This document shows, in pieces, positions 1 through 12,767 of a DNA stretch of 32,202 bases (position 1 is the first letter of the stretch; every line of letters begins with the position of its first letter). Origin of the DNA: Euplotes cf. woodruffi 2 WChen-2021 (lineage: Eukaryota; Ciliophora; Spirotrichea; Euplotida; Euplotidae). The DNA lies in the NCBI GenBank assembly GCA_021441665.1, contig JAGYYN010040742.1, positions 1 to 32,202 on the forward strand, written 5' to 3'. Below the pieces are notes generated by a model, which saw only the letters and a list, made by a program, of their open reading frames with translations, was not told the origin of the DNA and made no database searches. A program made the position numbers and the translations under genes.

Positions 1-87
1 TTATTAAGCTTTTCATCGATTTCTTCTTTTATTAGTCAAAGTAGGTTCGGAGGAAAACTAAATAAATGAATAACTAACGTTTACATC

Positions 88-1610
88 TTATTTTAAGTTC
101 TCGAGATTCTTGTCAGCAAGTTCGTTTTCTGTCTCACTCACTTTCATTCTGTCTTTTTTGTACGACTCAAGTTCCTTCTTCAGCTCTTTGCAGCTTTCAG
201 TGAGGCTGAAGTTTTTGAAGTTCTTTTTGTCTCGAAGGTTGAATAACTTGCCGAACTTATTTTCATTTTCTATTGATTAAGGCAAGCGAGCTTACTTTTG
301 CGAATTGGAGATCACTTAAACGATTTATCAGGTGAAGTCAAGCCTGACGCAATTGAGCTTGCTGTCAGCATCTGCGTTTTAAGCGTACTGCAGATTGAGT
401 TGACAGCCGTTCACTTATTAGCAATAATCTTGCTGTTCTTATCAAGGATTAATATTTCTCTGCTGTTCTGCCGCGAAGTATTTGCAGAATTGCTAAAACC
501 AATTCAAAATACTGATTGAAGAGATGCTTACTAACTCGCTGTTTTTGTTTTTGAATATCTTTTGTCGCAAATACTTCTTTTCAGCACAAAAGAGGTCCAG
601 TTGTTTGAGCTCGAGAGTATCGATGCATTTTTACTCAGCCTCGGCGCATTCGTGATGTTTTTGCTGTCCTTCGTGAGGATTGAGGAGATCGAGTTCCTTC
701 TAAACATCAAGCTATCCGTTTTTGATGCGCTATCTTGGTCTCTGTGGTTCCTTAAAGATACAATTTTCTTCATATCAAATTTATTTAACCTTTTCGAGCG
801 GATTGTACCTTTCGCTTTGAGATGCTGTAGGTTTTTAATTAGTATATTCGTGGGGACAATAAAATAAAGCAGCTTACTTTTCCCTAACTTCATTAACTTT
901 AACGAGCTCTCCTGTGAGCACTTTCTGTTTTCAAACCGCTTATTTAGACCTTGAATGCGGCTTGTTTGTTGTGATGTATCATTTTTATTGATCAGCCCGT
1001 CGTGCTTGATTTCTAGACCGTTTTTAATTGTAAAACTGATTTGGAATCCTTTGCCTTGTTTTTCTAAAATTGCATTTTATAGTAAATTAGGCTAGGTAAA
1101 TGTTTATTTTTCAAATTGTTTTTATATTACTTTTGATAATAAGCCTTATAGAACCCTAGAGATTTATAAATTTTAAAATGTGAATCAATAAATATTAAAT
1201 TAAATAAAAAGACTGTTATTTTATAGTTAAATAAATTTATTTAAACCATGAAAAGCACCATAGGAATAAAAGTAATTTAAATCTAGCTAAATTGCTATGC
1301 TGTGATTTTATGCAGTTATTCATTATAGCGTTTGCTTAAATAAGTGGTCTCATTATTTTTCTTAAAAAAACCGCACATTTACAGCAATTAAAATATAGAA
1401 TTAACTGCAACGATACAAAACAAACTAATGCAAACCTTTTAAAAGTTTGTCTTTCTTGCTTTGAGAACTATTTACATCTCAGCTGTTGTCATCAGAAGTC
1501 GCACAGCTCTTTTCTATTGCTCAACCGTGGTTGTGCACAAGAGACAGACTGCAGCCGGTTTTGAGGCTGCTTCTTATTTGAGATCAGGATTCTACACTAT
1601 TGGTCTTCAT
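88..1610 (-). CDS. Hypothetical coiled-coil protein (about 361 aa, 4 exons)
   Basis: I do not recognise a family. Exons read 1610-1436, 1063-532, 492-296 and 269-88, with introns of 372, 39 and 26 nt (GT-AG); phases match at every junction and the total is 362 codons. The first exon (58 codons) is cysteine-rich, with three of its five Cys encoded by TGA. The C-terminal exon is Lys/Glu-rich with heptad-like spacing (ELKKELESYKKD), suggesting a coiled coil. The stop is TAA preceded by AAA, so a +1 slip there could extend the protein by a few residues through a 27-nt intron; this is not required. The 372-nt intron (1064-1435) is AT-rich with no coding signal. It is larger than most introns here and could hide a germline-limited insert. 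An internal intron near 893 is possible but not needed. Confidence 0.55.
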
Positions 1611-1882
1611 TTTGATTTGCAATTATATTTTATCTGCTTTCTCAATATTTTTTAATTATCTAATTCTTCTTGCTGCTAAAAGTTCACAATTTATGCTTAC
1701 TAAGTTACGATTCGACTATTTTGGTTATGCGTTTTCACATGACAAAATAAAGCATATTTATTGTATTTTTAATTCAAAACTGTATAATTTTACTAAATAA
1801 AACATCACATTGTTTCAAGACTTATTAATAATTTTATTTGCATTTTTAGATAAACTAAGTCCCAAAGTGTGAGAGCAGTAAG

Positions 1883-1892
1883 AATTGAATTT
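1883..1892 (+). promoter_or_regulatory. E-Cbs-like breakage motif
   Basis: AATTGAATTT matches HATTGAA plus HH (seventh base T instead of a). It lies 4 nt beyond the stop of the 1897-4824 gene and points into that gene. Confidence 0.45.
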
Positions 1893-1896
1893 AAGA

Positions 1897-4824
1897 TTAG
1901 TATTGTTTGTCGAACAGCCTGTTGATGATCTTCCTGACCGTCTGTATATCAAGTATTACATTCTCAGATTTAGGCTGGGGTTCGTTCGGCTTGAACTTCT
2001 CAACGATTTCATCGATATCATCGACTCTTAGCTGATCGACATCTGCTTTACTGCTGGCTTGAAAAACTTAGAAATCGCATAACTTACTGTTGGTGGTTCA
2101 CTTGTTGACTCCGGTGCGGATGACTTCGACATTCTTGCTTTCTCCACCTGTGAGATGGCTGAGCTCCTCTTCGTTTTGAAAATAAATCATTTTTCCAATG
2201 CTAAAGGAATTTTTAGACTTGAGATAGAATATTAAGAATCAAATAGAGCAAAGAAGTTAAAGGTTACTTTTTAGACGAAGCATTAGATAAGCTGATGTAC
2301 ACCGAGTGCTTGTCATCAGGTCTTAGCTTTGTTCGACTCTTCTCTCGAATTGAACTAAGAACCTGATTCTGAAATACTTTTGGCTCGTTATCAGTTAATC
2401 AATTATTTTTGCTTTGTAATTTATCCATATATACTTCCTTTTTAAGCTAAATTGTCAGTGATATATTTATAACACATGATTTTTTAACAGTGAAAAGTAT
2501 TCATGTAAATAAAATGATATAAAAGTTTTAAAAATCAGATAATTTTTTTGAACTGTTTCAGTTTGTAGCTTACTGCAGATATGTCTTTATTTTCTTCGAT
2601 TTGAATACTATGCAGAATTTTATCCATATTATCATAAAATCTGATTTTCTATCAAAAATTTAAATATGTTTTGCAAAAGTAATATAACACAATGTGTTAA
2701 AAATATATAAATCACACACCTTTTGTTCTTTTGATTCTTTAAGCCCAAAAGCCTCGCTCGACTTCTCCATTTTCTCTTTTATCAGCATTAGCCGCTCCAA
2801 AAGTGTTAAATTTTTGGCTTTATTTTCTCGGAGCGACAGCTGAGTTTATTTCTCTTAAAGTTGGAATTTTGACTTGACTCACTGGCCTCTTGAGCCTGTG
2901 GTACAGCTTAGGATCTGTTGTAAGACCAATAGGAGCTGATCTAAGTTTTCCCTTAGTCTCAACAGATGCTCTTTTTCCTAATAAAATTTAATATTGATGC
3001 CTACGGTCTTGAGAAATCAGCATTTTGTTTCTTTGCAGCTTACTGATTTCGTAACTGAACCTTCCTTGGCTATTTGCAGGTACAAGGTTTTTAGTCTCTC
3101 AAGATTCGAGGAATTTATCAGTATTTTGATTCTTTTTGAACCTGCTGTTGATATCTATTAATTTAACTTTTGGACCTCCAAAGTCATCATCGTATTCAAT
3201 CGCGAAGTTTTTGTTGCTGTTCAACTGTTTGTTATTATTTAAGCTGCAGATGATCATGCTGAACTCACCTTGTCAAATATCTCTGTCAGTCATATGTCTT
3301 CTGATTACCGATTTCATCTTGAATCCTTATAAGCTCAGTACTATTCTTTGATGACTGTTTTTGAGGATCACCCACATTCGGTTCGACAAATGAAGACGAT
3401 TTGATTATTATCCGCTTATTAGCTCTTGTTGTAGTTGGTTTGTTTTTAGTTGATGCATGGATGTTTCTCCTCTGATTGACTACGACAGTATTTGGTCTTT
3501 GTGAAGGTGACGTCAGATTATCTCCTGAAGAAGTCAAATGCACATCCTGCATACTTCTTCTCAAATTTGCATCATTAACAGTGTCTCTAAATAAATCATT
3601 AAAAATAATTTTAAAATTTAATGACTACTTTTCTAATAAAAAAATATGATCAAACATAGCCAAAAACTGCGAGTTAAATAAAGCACTAAAAGTCGTATCT
3701 TGTGAATTTCTAAAAATGATCAGTTGCTAAATTTCCAAATTTAAATATAAGATATAAGCCTCTGCAATATTCTGAATATCTCTCCAATTACCCTATCTCA
3801 TATGTTGTATTTAAAATGCATTCATATACAAATACCGTTATACCACTCATACTGAACTCTCGTTGGTGTAAAATAGCATAAATCCCATCTAAAAACAGCG
3901 CTAGACTCAGTAAGCCCACTAGTTCTACAACAGCACTCTAACTCTCGTTTTCCCTGCGGCCTTACCAACCCCAGCTGTTCTACCTCCATATACTCCTCGA
4001 CTGCAGTTAAATTTTCATAAATCACATTCTAAATCTCGCTATTTAAAGCAAAAACTCCAGATTTAAAAATAAGTATAAATCAGCAGTAGCGTGCGAAAGA
4101 AGAGAAATCGGTATGAGACTTCGAGGGATCGAAAACGATAAAAGCCAGATGTAAAGAAGATATACCCCGCAGTTTACTTTTTACACGACTTCGGGTCTTG
4201 CTCGATATTTGACAATAGCTTTTTGAAGTTTATTTTCTTTAACTTCGCCAGAGCCTCGAACTTGTAGTCTCCTTGGGCTAGACACAACCTATAGATGTAG
4301 TTAGAGTTCATATTGATGCAGTTATACACAAAGAATGTGGTAGACCAGCTTCGGTACCCTTTTTTAACTTGAGCGGTTGCTTTTGACGCTTTTCTGAACG
4401 TTTTGCTTGATACTATCTTCGCTGGCCGAGTATGAACTGCGACTGCTGGAGGTATCTACATTTACTCGTATTTTGGTATTCAAAGTTAGATGCTTAGAAT
4501 AATACATAAATCTGATGTTTTTAATTTAAAACTAATGTAAATCTCGATGCTTTGATAAAATTTAAATTCTAAATAGTTGACCTATTTTTAATCAATTTTT
4601 GTTTGAAAACCAAAATATTCTTAATTCTTATCTAAGTTAGCTGTATTTAATTTATTTCAGTTTGAATATGAACATAGTATAATTTAAAAAAATTCTACTT
4701 CTTCGTTGACCAGCTCTACATTAGTGATTTGAGGCTGGCTGTAAGACCGCTTCATCTTCCTGGAGATATTAATTTGTATAGTATGAGGCATCATCATGTT
4801 CATCTTCAGTATTTGTTCTATCAT
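1897..4824 (-). CDS. Large hypothetical protein (about 733 aa, 11 exons, two +1 frameshifts)
   Basis: No family recognised. Proposed exons: 4824-4699, 4455-4056, 4028-3792, 3726-3629, 3586-3269, 3243-3005, 2977-2720, 2648-2574, 2446-2268, 2200-2088 and 2057-1897. Introns are 243, 27, 65, 42, 25, 27, 71, 127, 67 and 30 nt. With +1 slips at AAG-TAA (4176) and AAA-TAA (2822) every phase fits and the total is 734 codons. TGA is used as Cys at several places. The protein is hydrophilic and charged, with a Cys-rich stretch around 3800-4030 and no clear domain. Doubt: 3587-4177 could instead be one 591-nt intron or IES (AAA AA|GTAAAC ... TTTAG|A), which is also in phase and drops three exons and the first frameshift. 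The downstream half (2268-3586) is the firmer part. ATG 2428 could be mistaken for a separate gene start, but coding continues upstream of it to a splice acceptor. Confidence 0.6.
2820..2825 (-). other. +1 frameshift site AAA-TAA
   Basis: The frame ends in AAA TAA. Skipping the T at 2822 continues an open Lys/Leu/Glu-rich frame of about 33 codons to the next splice donor at 2719. Confidence 0.75.
4174..4179 (-). other. Possible +1 frameshift site AAG-TAA
   Basis: Skipping the T at 4176 opens 39 further codons to a splice donor at 4055. The same spot reads as a splice donor (GTAAAC), so it may be an intron start instead. Confidence 0.4.
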
Positions 4825-5118
4825 TTTTATTATTGTTTCAGCAATTATTTAATTATAATTAATTCTAAATAAAGTAATACTATACTAAAGAGTCCAGATT
4901 AGTGGTGATAATCTAAAGCTTTCCAAATACACATTATTTATGTTTTAAACGTGAGTCCGAGCAATCACTTTTTATACTAAAAGTTATGTAGAAATTAGCA
5001 TCTAATTTACAGAGATTTAATTACTTAATATAAAATACTAGTTATAAGGATGAAGCACAGCTGTTGTCAGGGCTAATAATCCCCCTGCTATGAACTAAAT
5101 TAAATCAATATAATAAAT
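4825..5118. other. Spacer between divergent genes
   Basis: AT-rich 294-bp stretch between two start codons, presumably holding both 5' ends. I see no ORF and no TTGAA core on either strand. A small inverted repeat, CAGGG...CCCTG, lies near 5069-5088. Confidence 0.6.
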
Positions 5119-6252
5119 ATGAGAAATACTTTTTGGATCTCGTTTGCTGTTGCGCTCTTCGCTACCGCTATCATCGTTGCTAACTTTGATAAGGAGCAGT
5201 TCATGGGACTTGCTATTGAAAGTGGATTTATGACCAACAAAGCCCAAGTTAGCGATTTGGAATTCCAAAACGCATTCATGGACTTCGTCTCGACTTATAA
5301 GAAGTCGTATCAAAACAGCTGGGAGTTCGAGTCAAGATATAGAGTATTTAAGGATAACTACCAACAGATCCTCGACCATAACTTAAATGCTGAGATGATC
5401 GGATTTGAGTTGAAGGTCAATCAGTTCGCTGATCTGACTCAAAAAGAATTCAAGGAAAAATATCTTACCTTAACACCACCAATGAAACACAGAAAGGACC
5501 ACCTTAAAGGATTCTTAGGAAAGCCAAAGAAGCATCACAGATTCGACAAGTTCGATGCCGAAGACGAATTTAGAGATCTCCCAACCACTGTTGACTGGGT
5601 TCAAGCTGGACACGTTCAAAAAGTTAAGAACCAAGGAAGCTGCGGATCATGCTGGGCATTCTCAGCAGTCGGAGCTATGGAGAGTTCACTGTCAATCTTC
5701 AATGGAACCCTTCCAAACCTTTCAGAACAACAGCTCGTTGACTGTTCGAAGAACTACGGCAACCAAGGATGTAACGGAGGTTTCATGACTTATGGTTTCG
5801 ACTACGCCCACGACCACCCAATGTGCACCCAAGACCAATATCCATACGCCGGAGTTGATCAGACTTGCAGAAGTGACAGTACTGGCTCTTGTGAAGGAGG
5901 AGTGCAGCCAAAGAAGTACGTCGAAGTCACAGAAAACTCAAAGAAAGACTTCTATGCTGCTCTTGCCCAACAACCACTTGCTATCGGAGTCTGCGCTGAA
6001 GGACTTGCCTGGCAATTCTACTGGAGAGGTATTGTGAGATGGTTCTGCGGCAGCTGCCTTGACCACGGAGTCCTCGCTGTTGGATACGGACATGGAGGAT
6101 GGTGGATCTTCGGACAAACCGATTTCGTCACGATTAAGAACTCTTGGGGACCAGGCTGGGGTGAAAGCGGATACATTAGAGTTGCATCAAAGGCCGAAAC
6201 TGGAAAAGGAACATGCGGAATTTACCAACTCCCATCATACCCTCAATTCTAA
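5119..6252 (+). CDS. Cathepsin L-like cysteine protease precursor (papain family C1A)
   Basis: A single 377-residue ORF without intron or frameshift. Residues 1-21 form a hydrophobic signal peptide. Residues 48-115 are the I29 inhibitor propeptide with an ERFNIN-like helix and FELKVNQFADLT. The mature enzyme starts near 154. The catalytic site is complete: Gln172 and Cys178 in NQGSCGSCWAFS, His316 in LDHGVLAVGYG, Asn341 in IKNSWGPGWG. Further conserved Cys (175, 209, 218) fit the usual disulfides. The family degrades proteins in acidic vacuoles or lysosomes, and ciliates carry many copies for digestion. All Cys are TGC/TGT, and all Trp are TGG. Codon use is biased toward C-ending codons compared with its neighbours, consistent with high expression. 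The start is the first ATG, directly before the signal peptide. Confidence 0.97.
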   Translation: MRNTFWISFAVALFATAIIVANFDKEQFMGLAIESGFMTNKAQVSDLEFQNAFMDFVSTYKKSYQNSWEFESRYRVFKDNYQQILDHNLNAEMIGFELKVNQFADLTQKEFKEKYLTLTPPMKHRKDHLKGFLGKPKKHHRFDKFDAEDEFRDLPTTVDWVQAGHVQKVKNQGSCGSCWAFSAVGAMESSLSIFNGTLPNLSEQQLVDCSKNYGNQGCNGGFMTYGFDYAHDHPMCTQDQYPYAGVDQTCRSDSTGSCEGGVQPKKYVEVTENSKKDFYAALAQQPLAIGVCAEGLAWQFYWRGIVRWFCGSCLDHGVLAVGYGHGGWWIFGQTDFVTIKNSWGPGWGESGYIRVASKAETGKGTCGIYQLPSYPQF

Positions 6253-6573
6253 ACAGATTATTGAGACTAAACAACGTTCAACCAATTTCAACTTCAAAGT
6301 GTGATTGAGTGTTTAAAACTATTAATTTTTAATGCTTTAATATATTAATATTTTTATGATTATTATGAGATTAATTAAACTCTGTTTAAATAGAAATCTT
6401 ATTCAATAAATGACTAAATTATTGCTGATATCCTTATGTCTTCTGTTCATACTTAAATAAATACTACTAACGTTGTTAAATAAACAGAGCAAATACTATA
6501 ATTATTAATAGTTTGAGGCCAGAGGACATACTGTAATTTTTTAACACAATTGAGTTAATTAAGCAATAACGAA
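6253..6573. other. Spacer between convergent 3' ends
   Basis: AT-rich 321 bp, no ORF. TTGAA cores on the minus strand lie near 6277-6298, just after the protease stop, pointing into that gene. A TATTGAATAA copy (minus strand) is at 6399-6408. Confidence 0.5.
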
Positions 6574-8247
6574 TTAGTACTTCAGCAGCTTTCTGTATTT
6601 TTCAGGGACAAGGCTTAGATGGAATGAATTGAACTCAACTTCGTCTTCTCCTTCATTTTGAGGAGTTTCTCTCTTTACTTGTCGATTCACTGGCCGATTT
6701 GGTTTTCTTAAAGTTTTAACTTTTGAATCACTAAATAATAGTATTAGTTCATATAAGAGGTTAAAATAAGTAGCTTAAATCAAAAATATTACTCTAATTT
6801 GAAGTATAAATCTTTATGGCTCTTTTCTTTCTTCAGTAGGATCTCTTTTAACCTTGATGTCTGCGTATTCTCGTTGTTATCAAAGTCGTAGAGGACGATT
6901 TTGCTTTGAGGCAGGTTTCTGATACTCGCAATCTGGTCGACTCTTTTTATCGACTTCATTTCTTCATTCGAGAACTTTTCGAGTACCTTGATTCTTTTGA
7001 AGTTCTTGGGCAGCTGATTGTTGGACTGCATTGTGGTCTCGATTTCCTCTCTGATTTCATTAAGTTTAATTTTGAACTTTTCTTGCGACTTCAAGTTGAA
7101 TTCTCTTTGATACTCAAGCGCAGAAGCAAATTTAATACTTGGGTCAACGTATGTAAACTCAGGTGGAACAACTTTGAGTCCTTTCGAATCAAAAATGTTA
7201 ACTTTCAGCGGTTTGTCATGTCCTTTCATATACTTCGTTGAACCCATAGACTTCGGTGACAGTGGGGTTTTGATTTGTCTGATTTCTTCAATTGGTTCTG
7301 GACGAAGGATCGGCGATATGTTACTTCCTCAATTTTTGAGCTACCTTCAGTCTCTCTATTGTTTTATTTATTTTCGAAGACAAAAGTTCATGTTGTTTGA
7401 AAATGCACGGCAGAGGGCTATTAGGATCACATATTTCTAGCCTGTAATATTTATCATAAAAATATTACCGTCTTAGGAGCTTTTCATTATTCGACGGACT
7501 GATCCTTCCCTTTTCATCTTTGCGGCTGTTTGGTGAGAACAGTCTTTTCCAGAACTCAGTGTTGGATCGAGACCTCAGCAAAGCATACTGATCGTTCATT
7601 TCAAAGTCTTTGAAGTTAAGCACAGCAATCTTAGTGCGTTTGTGGTTTTGCGACTGCACTTCCTTCTCGATCTTCTTCAAGATCTCGTGTGTCTGCTTCA
7701 AGATCAGCGATGTATCGTTGCTGGTTTTATTCTCCTCGGTTAAAGCTTTTTCCTTCTGCCGCACGAATTTGGACCTGAAGATCCAGTCGAGGCTGCAGCA
7801 GTCGAACATTGTGTCCTTTGCGAATTTCCTCTAAATATCAGTTATCTTGGGTACCTCAGACTGCGAGTCGAATTTGGGGTTAAAATCAGTGGGCTCGCTG
7901 GCGTCCATCGTGAAGACCAATGCTTTGTCAGGGGTTGGTACAACTGCGGCATCTGGGGTCATTTCCTTCGGCTGCAATAGAGAATTAGGAAAATAGAGGA
8001 GGAAAAAGATGAGAGAAAGTGTGATCGAGGAATTAAGAGCAACATGATTGGTTATTTGGAAATGGAAAGATTTTGAGGATATTGGGGACCAGATTTAATG
8101 GTACTGGGTTTTTGAATGAAGTCAAGAAGGCGTTTTTAACTTTAGTTTGAACAAGAATATTACAGTTACTGAGTTTTGAAATAGTTGAGCTAGATGAAAG
8201 GAAAATAGCAGAGAGGAATAAGATTATGCTATCTTTCTTACCTTCAT
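6574..8247 (-). CDS. Hypothetical protein (about 429 aa, 5 exons, one +1 frameshift)
   Basis: No family recognised. Exons 8247-8242 (ATG AAG only), 7971-7855, 7830-7469, 7441-6793 and 6730-6574; introns 270, 24, 27 and 62 nt. A +1 slip at AAG-TAA (T at 7323) joins the frame ending KVAQKLRK to the one starting NISPILRPEP. With it the total is exactly 430 codons. The protein is hydrophilic and helical, rich in Lys/Glu/Ser, with a middle region likely to form coiled coil (ILKKIEKEVQ) and no membrane segment. The start could instead be ATG at 7962 if the two-codon first exon is wrong, but the first exon has a clean GTAAG donor. An E-Cbs-like motif lies 22 nt upstream of ATG 8247. Confidence 0.65.
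7321..7326 (-). other. +1 frameshift site AAG-TAA
   Basis: The upstream frame ends AAG TAA C. Reading AAG, skipping T 7323, then AAC continues into the 152-codon downstream frame without a gap. The slippery codon is AAG, not the usual AAA. Confidence 0.7.
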
Positions 8248-8584
8248 TTTATTTTGAAGGTTCAAATTTATTTCAATAATTATAAAAATTACATACATAT
8301 CTTTGATAATATAGAATTATTTTCAATAAGTTGTTCGATTATACTCGTATTTTTATAATGTATTTATAATACTGAGACCATTTTTTTAAAGTTGATATAC
8401 AAAATGTTTTGAATAATTTATTTTTAAATAATTGGATTAAAATAAGCTTGAATACTTATTCATAATCATATTTCAATATAAAATCTTAATAAGAAATCAT
8501 AAAGTTGCATCTTTAAATAATTCAATGTAAAGCTTAGTTAAACTATTAAAAATGATTGAATTAAGTAAGATTTATATTTAGTTG
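8248..8584. other. Spacer rich in E-Cbs-like motifs
   Basis: Very AT-rich 337 bp without ORF. Minus-strand copies matching HATTGAA occur at 8269-8278, 8319-8328, 8469-8478 and 8519-8528. A plus-strand GATTGAATTA is at 8554-8563, 22 nt beyond the stop of the GTPase gene and pointing into it. Confidence 0.5.
8269..8278 (-). promoter_or_regulatory. E-Cbs-like breakage motif
   Basis: TATTGAAATA on the minus strand fits HATTGAAaHH fully. It is 22 nt upstream of ATG 8247, in gene-sense orientation. Confidence 0.55.
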
Positions 8585-10216
8585 TTACTTTTCTGTCTTA
8601 GTCTCTCGAACGACAGTACAAATAGTTCCCAGGCCCTTCGTTCGTCCCTCCCTCATCATGAACGGTACTTTTTCTTTTAAGTATTCAGGTCTGTACATGA
8701 ATCTGAAATGCACATATCCCTTATCTCCCATTCTCAAATACTCCTTGCTTATACTAACGATTTTGGCTGCTTGCCTAATAACTCCGCAATGAATAACTGC
8801 TTGGTAGCCTGGCTTGATTGTGGTTGGATTGTGCAATATCACGATCTCTGCTGTGAACTCCCAAGTACTTTGTGGATTTGCATCTGCGCCCAGGAGCACC
8901 ATGCCTTTTCTGAAAATCGACCTCTTCATCTGCTCTTTCTTTCCAATCGGCTTGATATTGAAGCAGCATACTTGGCCAGAGACCACGTCCTCGACACTTG
9001 TCCTTTTGTAGTGGATGCCCCTGACGACGACTGGCTTGAACTGTCCGAGTGAGTCTGGTCCGAGCATCAGCTGGTCTCCCATTTTAACTGTTCCTGATGT
9101 GAGGGTTCCTGCGACAACACCTCCGACACCAGTAACCATGTAGAATCCGTCGATCAGCATTTCGACTGGCTCATAAGGAGGTCTGAACTTTCCGGTTAGG
9201 TATATCCGTGAAGAAAGCAGGCTCATGAACGACTTCATTTCTGTGATTCCCTCTCCGTTTACGTTTGAAACACAGAATATCGGACAAAGATTCCCGACTG
9301 CAAGATCTTTAGCGTAGCTTTCCAAATCAGGATCGTTTTCTTTCACAAAAACTACCTTTTTACCTGCAGATTTGCTCTCAAGCAGTGTTTGGAGCTTATT
9401 TTTAGTCTTTTCGTATATTTCTTGAGGTGCAATGTCAGTTTTGGTGATTGCAACGAATATTGGGATCCTCAATGCAAGTGCGATGACAAGATGCTCTCTT
9501 GTCATTCTTGCAATACCCATATTTGCTCCAATTACGATCAGACAGTAGTCAGGTAAAAGTCCAACCATTCCAAACATCGTTGTTTTGAGATATTTTTCAT
9601 GTCCACATAAATCTATGAATGTGATCAACTTTTTAGATTTATCTGCGATCTGACTCCAACATTGATTTTTAGTGGCTGTAACTCTCGCAGGTTCAACCCA
9701 TGTTCCATCGTCATTAAATCCCATAATTTCTTGGCCAATACTCGAAGTCCTTCCATTTTCAGCTTCATGAGTGAAATTGAAGACTTTCAATCTTGCGCTA
9801 CCACGGCCATCATCAAGCTCTCCTTTGGCAAGGACTCCGACAAGGGTACTTTTACCCGAGTCCACATTGCCGATAATAGCGACTCGAATATCAGATTCTC
9901 CTCGTCTTTCCTCAGCGCTGAGTTTGTTGATCATCTCCTCGTCGATTTTGTTTTCTTCGAGGATCGAGCTGATGCTCTTGCCCTTCTCGGTATTCTTGTC
10001 CTTATGCTTTAAGGCTTCAATATCTGCGAGGGAAAGAGTATTCATTTCCTTTTCGTATTTATCTTCTTCTTGAGGGTCAGTATCGTTTTTACCCCGTTTC
10101 TTCCTGTCACCCTTCTTGACTTTGTCTCTTCTCTGTTGCCTGCCCTGGACCTTGCTGTCCTCATGGCTTTGTGGATCGCCATGATCTGGCTGAGAAGTGC
10201 TTTCTTTAGCCTCCAT
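8585..10216 (-). CDS. GTPBP1/GTPBP2-like translational GTPase
   Basis: An intronless 543-residue ORF without TGA codons. A charged, low-complexity N-terminus (1-105) precedes an EF-Tu-type G domain: G1 GNVDSGKS at 116-123, G3 DLCGHEK at 202-208, G4 TKTD at 258-261. The beta-barrel domains follow, with the GMVLLGADANPQSTWEF and HCGVIRQAA stretches typical of GTPBP1. The family is related to EF-1alpha, Hbs1 and Ski7 and is implicated in mRNA surveillance and ribosome rescue. Oddities: G3 has Cys where animal homologues have Ala (DLAGHEK), and G4 has Thr instead of the usual Ile. The C-terminus stops soon after REGRTKGLGTI, lacking the long tail of animal GTPBP1. Start: the only upstream ATG in frame, with an AT-rich leader. 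Confidence 0.93.
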   Translation of the reverse strand: MEAKESTSQPDHGDPQSHEDSKVQGRQQRRDKVKKGDRKKRGKNDTDPQEEDKYEKEMNTLSLADIEALKHKDKNTEKGKSISSILEENKIDEEMINKLSAEERRGESDIRVAIIGNVDSGKSTLVGVLAKGELDDGRGSARLKVFNFTHEAENGRTSSIGQEIMGFNDDGTWVEPARVTATKNQCWSQIADKSKKLITFIDLCGHEKYLKTTMFGMVGLLPDYCLIVIGANMGIARMTREHLVIALALRIPIFVAITKTDIAPQEIYEKTKNKLQTLLESKSAGKKVVFVKENDPDLESYAKDLAVGNLCPIFCVSNVNGEGITEMKSFMSLLSSRIYLTGKFRPPYEPVEMLIDGFYMVTGVGGVVAGTLTSGTVKMGDQLMLGPDSLGQFKPVVVRGIHYKRTSVEDVVSGQVCCFNIKPIGKKEQMKRSIFRKGMVLLGADANPQSTWEFTAEIVILHNPTTIKPGYQAVIHCGVIRQAAKIVSISKEYLRMGDKGYVHFRFMYRPEYLKEKVPFMMREGRTKGLGTICTVVRETKTEK

Positions 10217-10315
10217 ATTAAATATTATGATTTGCTAATTATTATTTTATAAAGTAACTAGCCACTAATTTTACCAGATCTGTTCAGTTCTCTTATTTAT
10301 TTATAAATAGACTGA

Positions 10316-10325
10316 GATTGAATAT
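10316..10325 (+). promoter_or_regulatory. E-Cbs-like motif (one mismatch)
   Basis: GATTGAATAT, with G at the H position, lies 6 nt beyond the stop of the TMEM42-like gene and points into it. Confidence 0.3.
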
Positions 10326-10331
10326 GGCAAC

Positions 10332-10828
10332 TTACTCTTTCTTTAAATTCGGAGCTTCTTCCTGAGGCGCGCCTATTTTTGTAAACTGAGATAACGAAGT
10401 AATTTATAAAGAAATAGACTGTATGGCTGCTTACTTGAAATTATGACAACTCCGATGACCATTAAGAATACACCGAACATGATGTTGATGCTTTTGATCA
10501 TTTCGACTTCGTTGAAGAATAATGCTCCTCATATTAAGCTCGCAATGTATGCAAATCAAAAATTGTACACTGTTGCATTTGCAGCACCGTTGACAGCCAT
10601 TGATTTCGCATAAAATCGTAGTCCAATAGTGTTGAATAAAATCGTCAGGCCAATGAAGACTCCGTGAAGTGCTGAATATACTATAAATTTGTGGTTTCCT
10701 TCGAACCCAAGATTATCAACAACATTTGATATCTGCCCATCGGCTGCGAAGTTAAATCCGACTTTTGCGAACGATCCTCCAAGAGTCATGAGGCTTGCAC
10801 TGACAACATTTGGCATAAAGAACGCCAT
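10332..10828 (-). CDS. TMEM42/EamA-like small membrane protein
   Basis: Exons 10828-10435 and 10372-10332, one 62-nt intron, 144 residues. Two TGA codons are read as Cys (YNFC and LICG). About four hydrophobic helices are visible: residues about 5-25, 48-68, 85-105 and 112-130. The pattern of a short helix with small residues, then a helix containing N/T near TVYNF and a final GVFLMVIGVVII helix, resembles half-size EamA/DMT proteins such as TMEM42. Substrate is unknown. The tail is short and charged (APQEEAPNLKKE). The downstream katanin gene starts only 61 bp away, so the unit is very compact. Confidence 0.7.
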
Positions 10829-10863
10829 TTTTATTAAATTTTGAATTTTAAGTTGCTCAGTAT

Positions 10864-10873
10864 TATTGAAACT
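10864..10873 (+). promoter_or_regulatory. E-Cbs-like breakage motif
   Basis: TATTGAAACT fits HATTGAAaHH fully. It lies within the 61-bp spacer between the TMEM42-like start and the katanin stop, 16 nt from the latter and pointing into katanin. Confidence 0.5.
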
Positions 10874-10889
10874 TGGATGTTTGATGTAA

Positions 10890-12767
<1,878 letters not shown>

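Noticed and set aside
1897-2428. Independent 145-aa gene
   Set aside because: Coding continues upstream of ATG 2428 to an acceptor at 2447 that pairs in phase with the donor at 2573.
7261-7270. GGGGTTTT, a single telomere-type repeat
   Set aside because: One unit only, inside coding sequence of the 6574-8247 gene; not a telomere or telomerase template.
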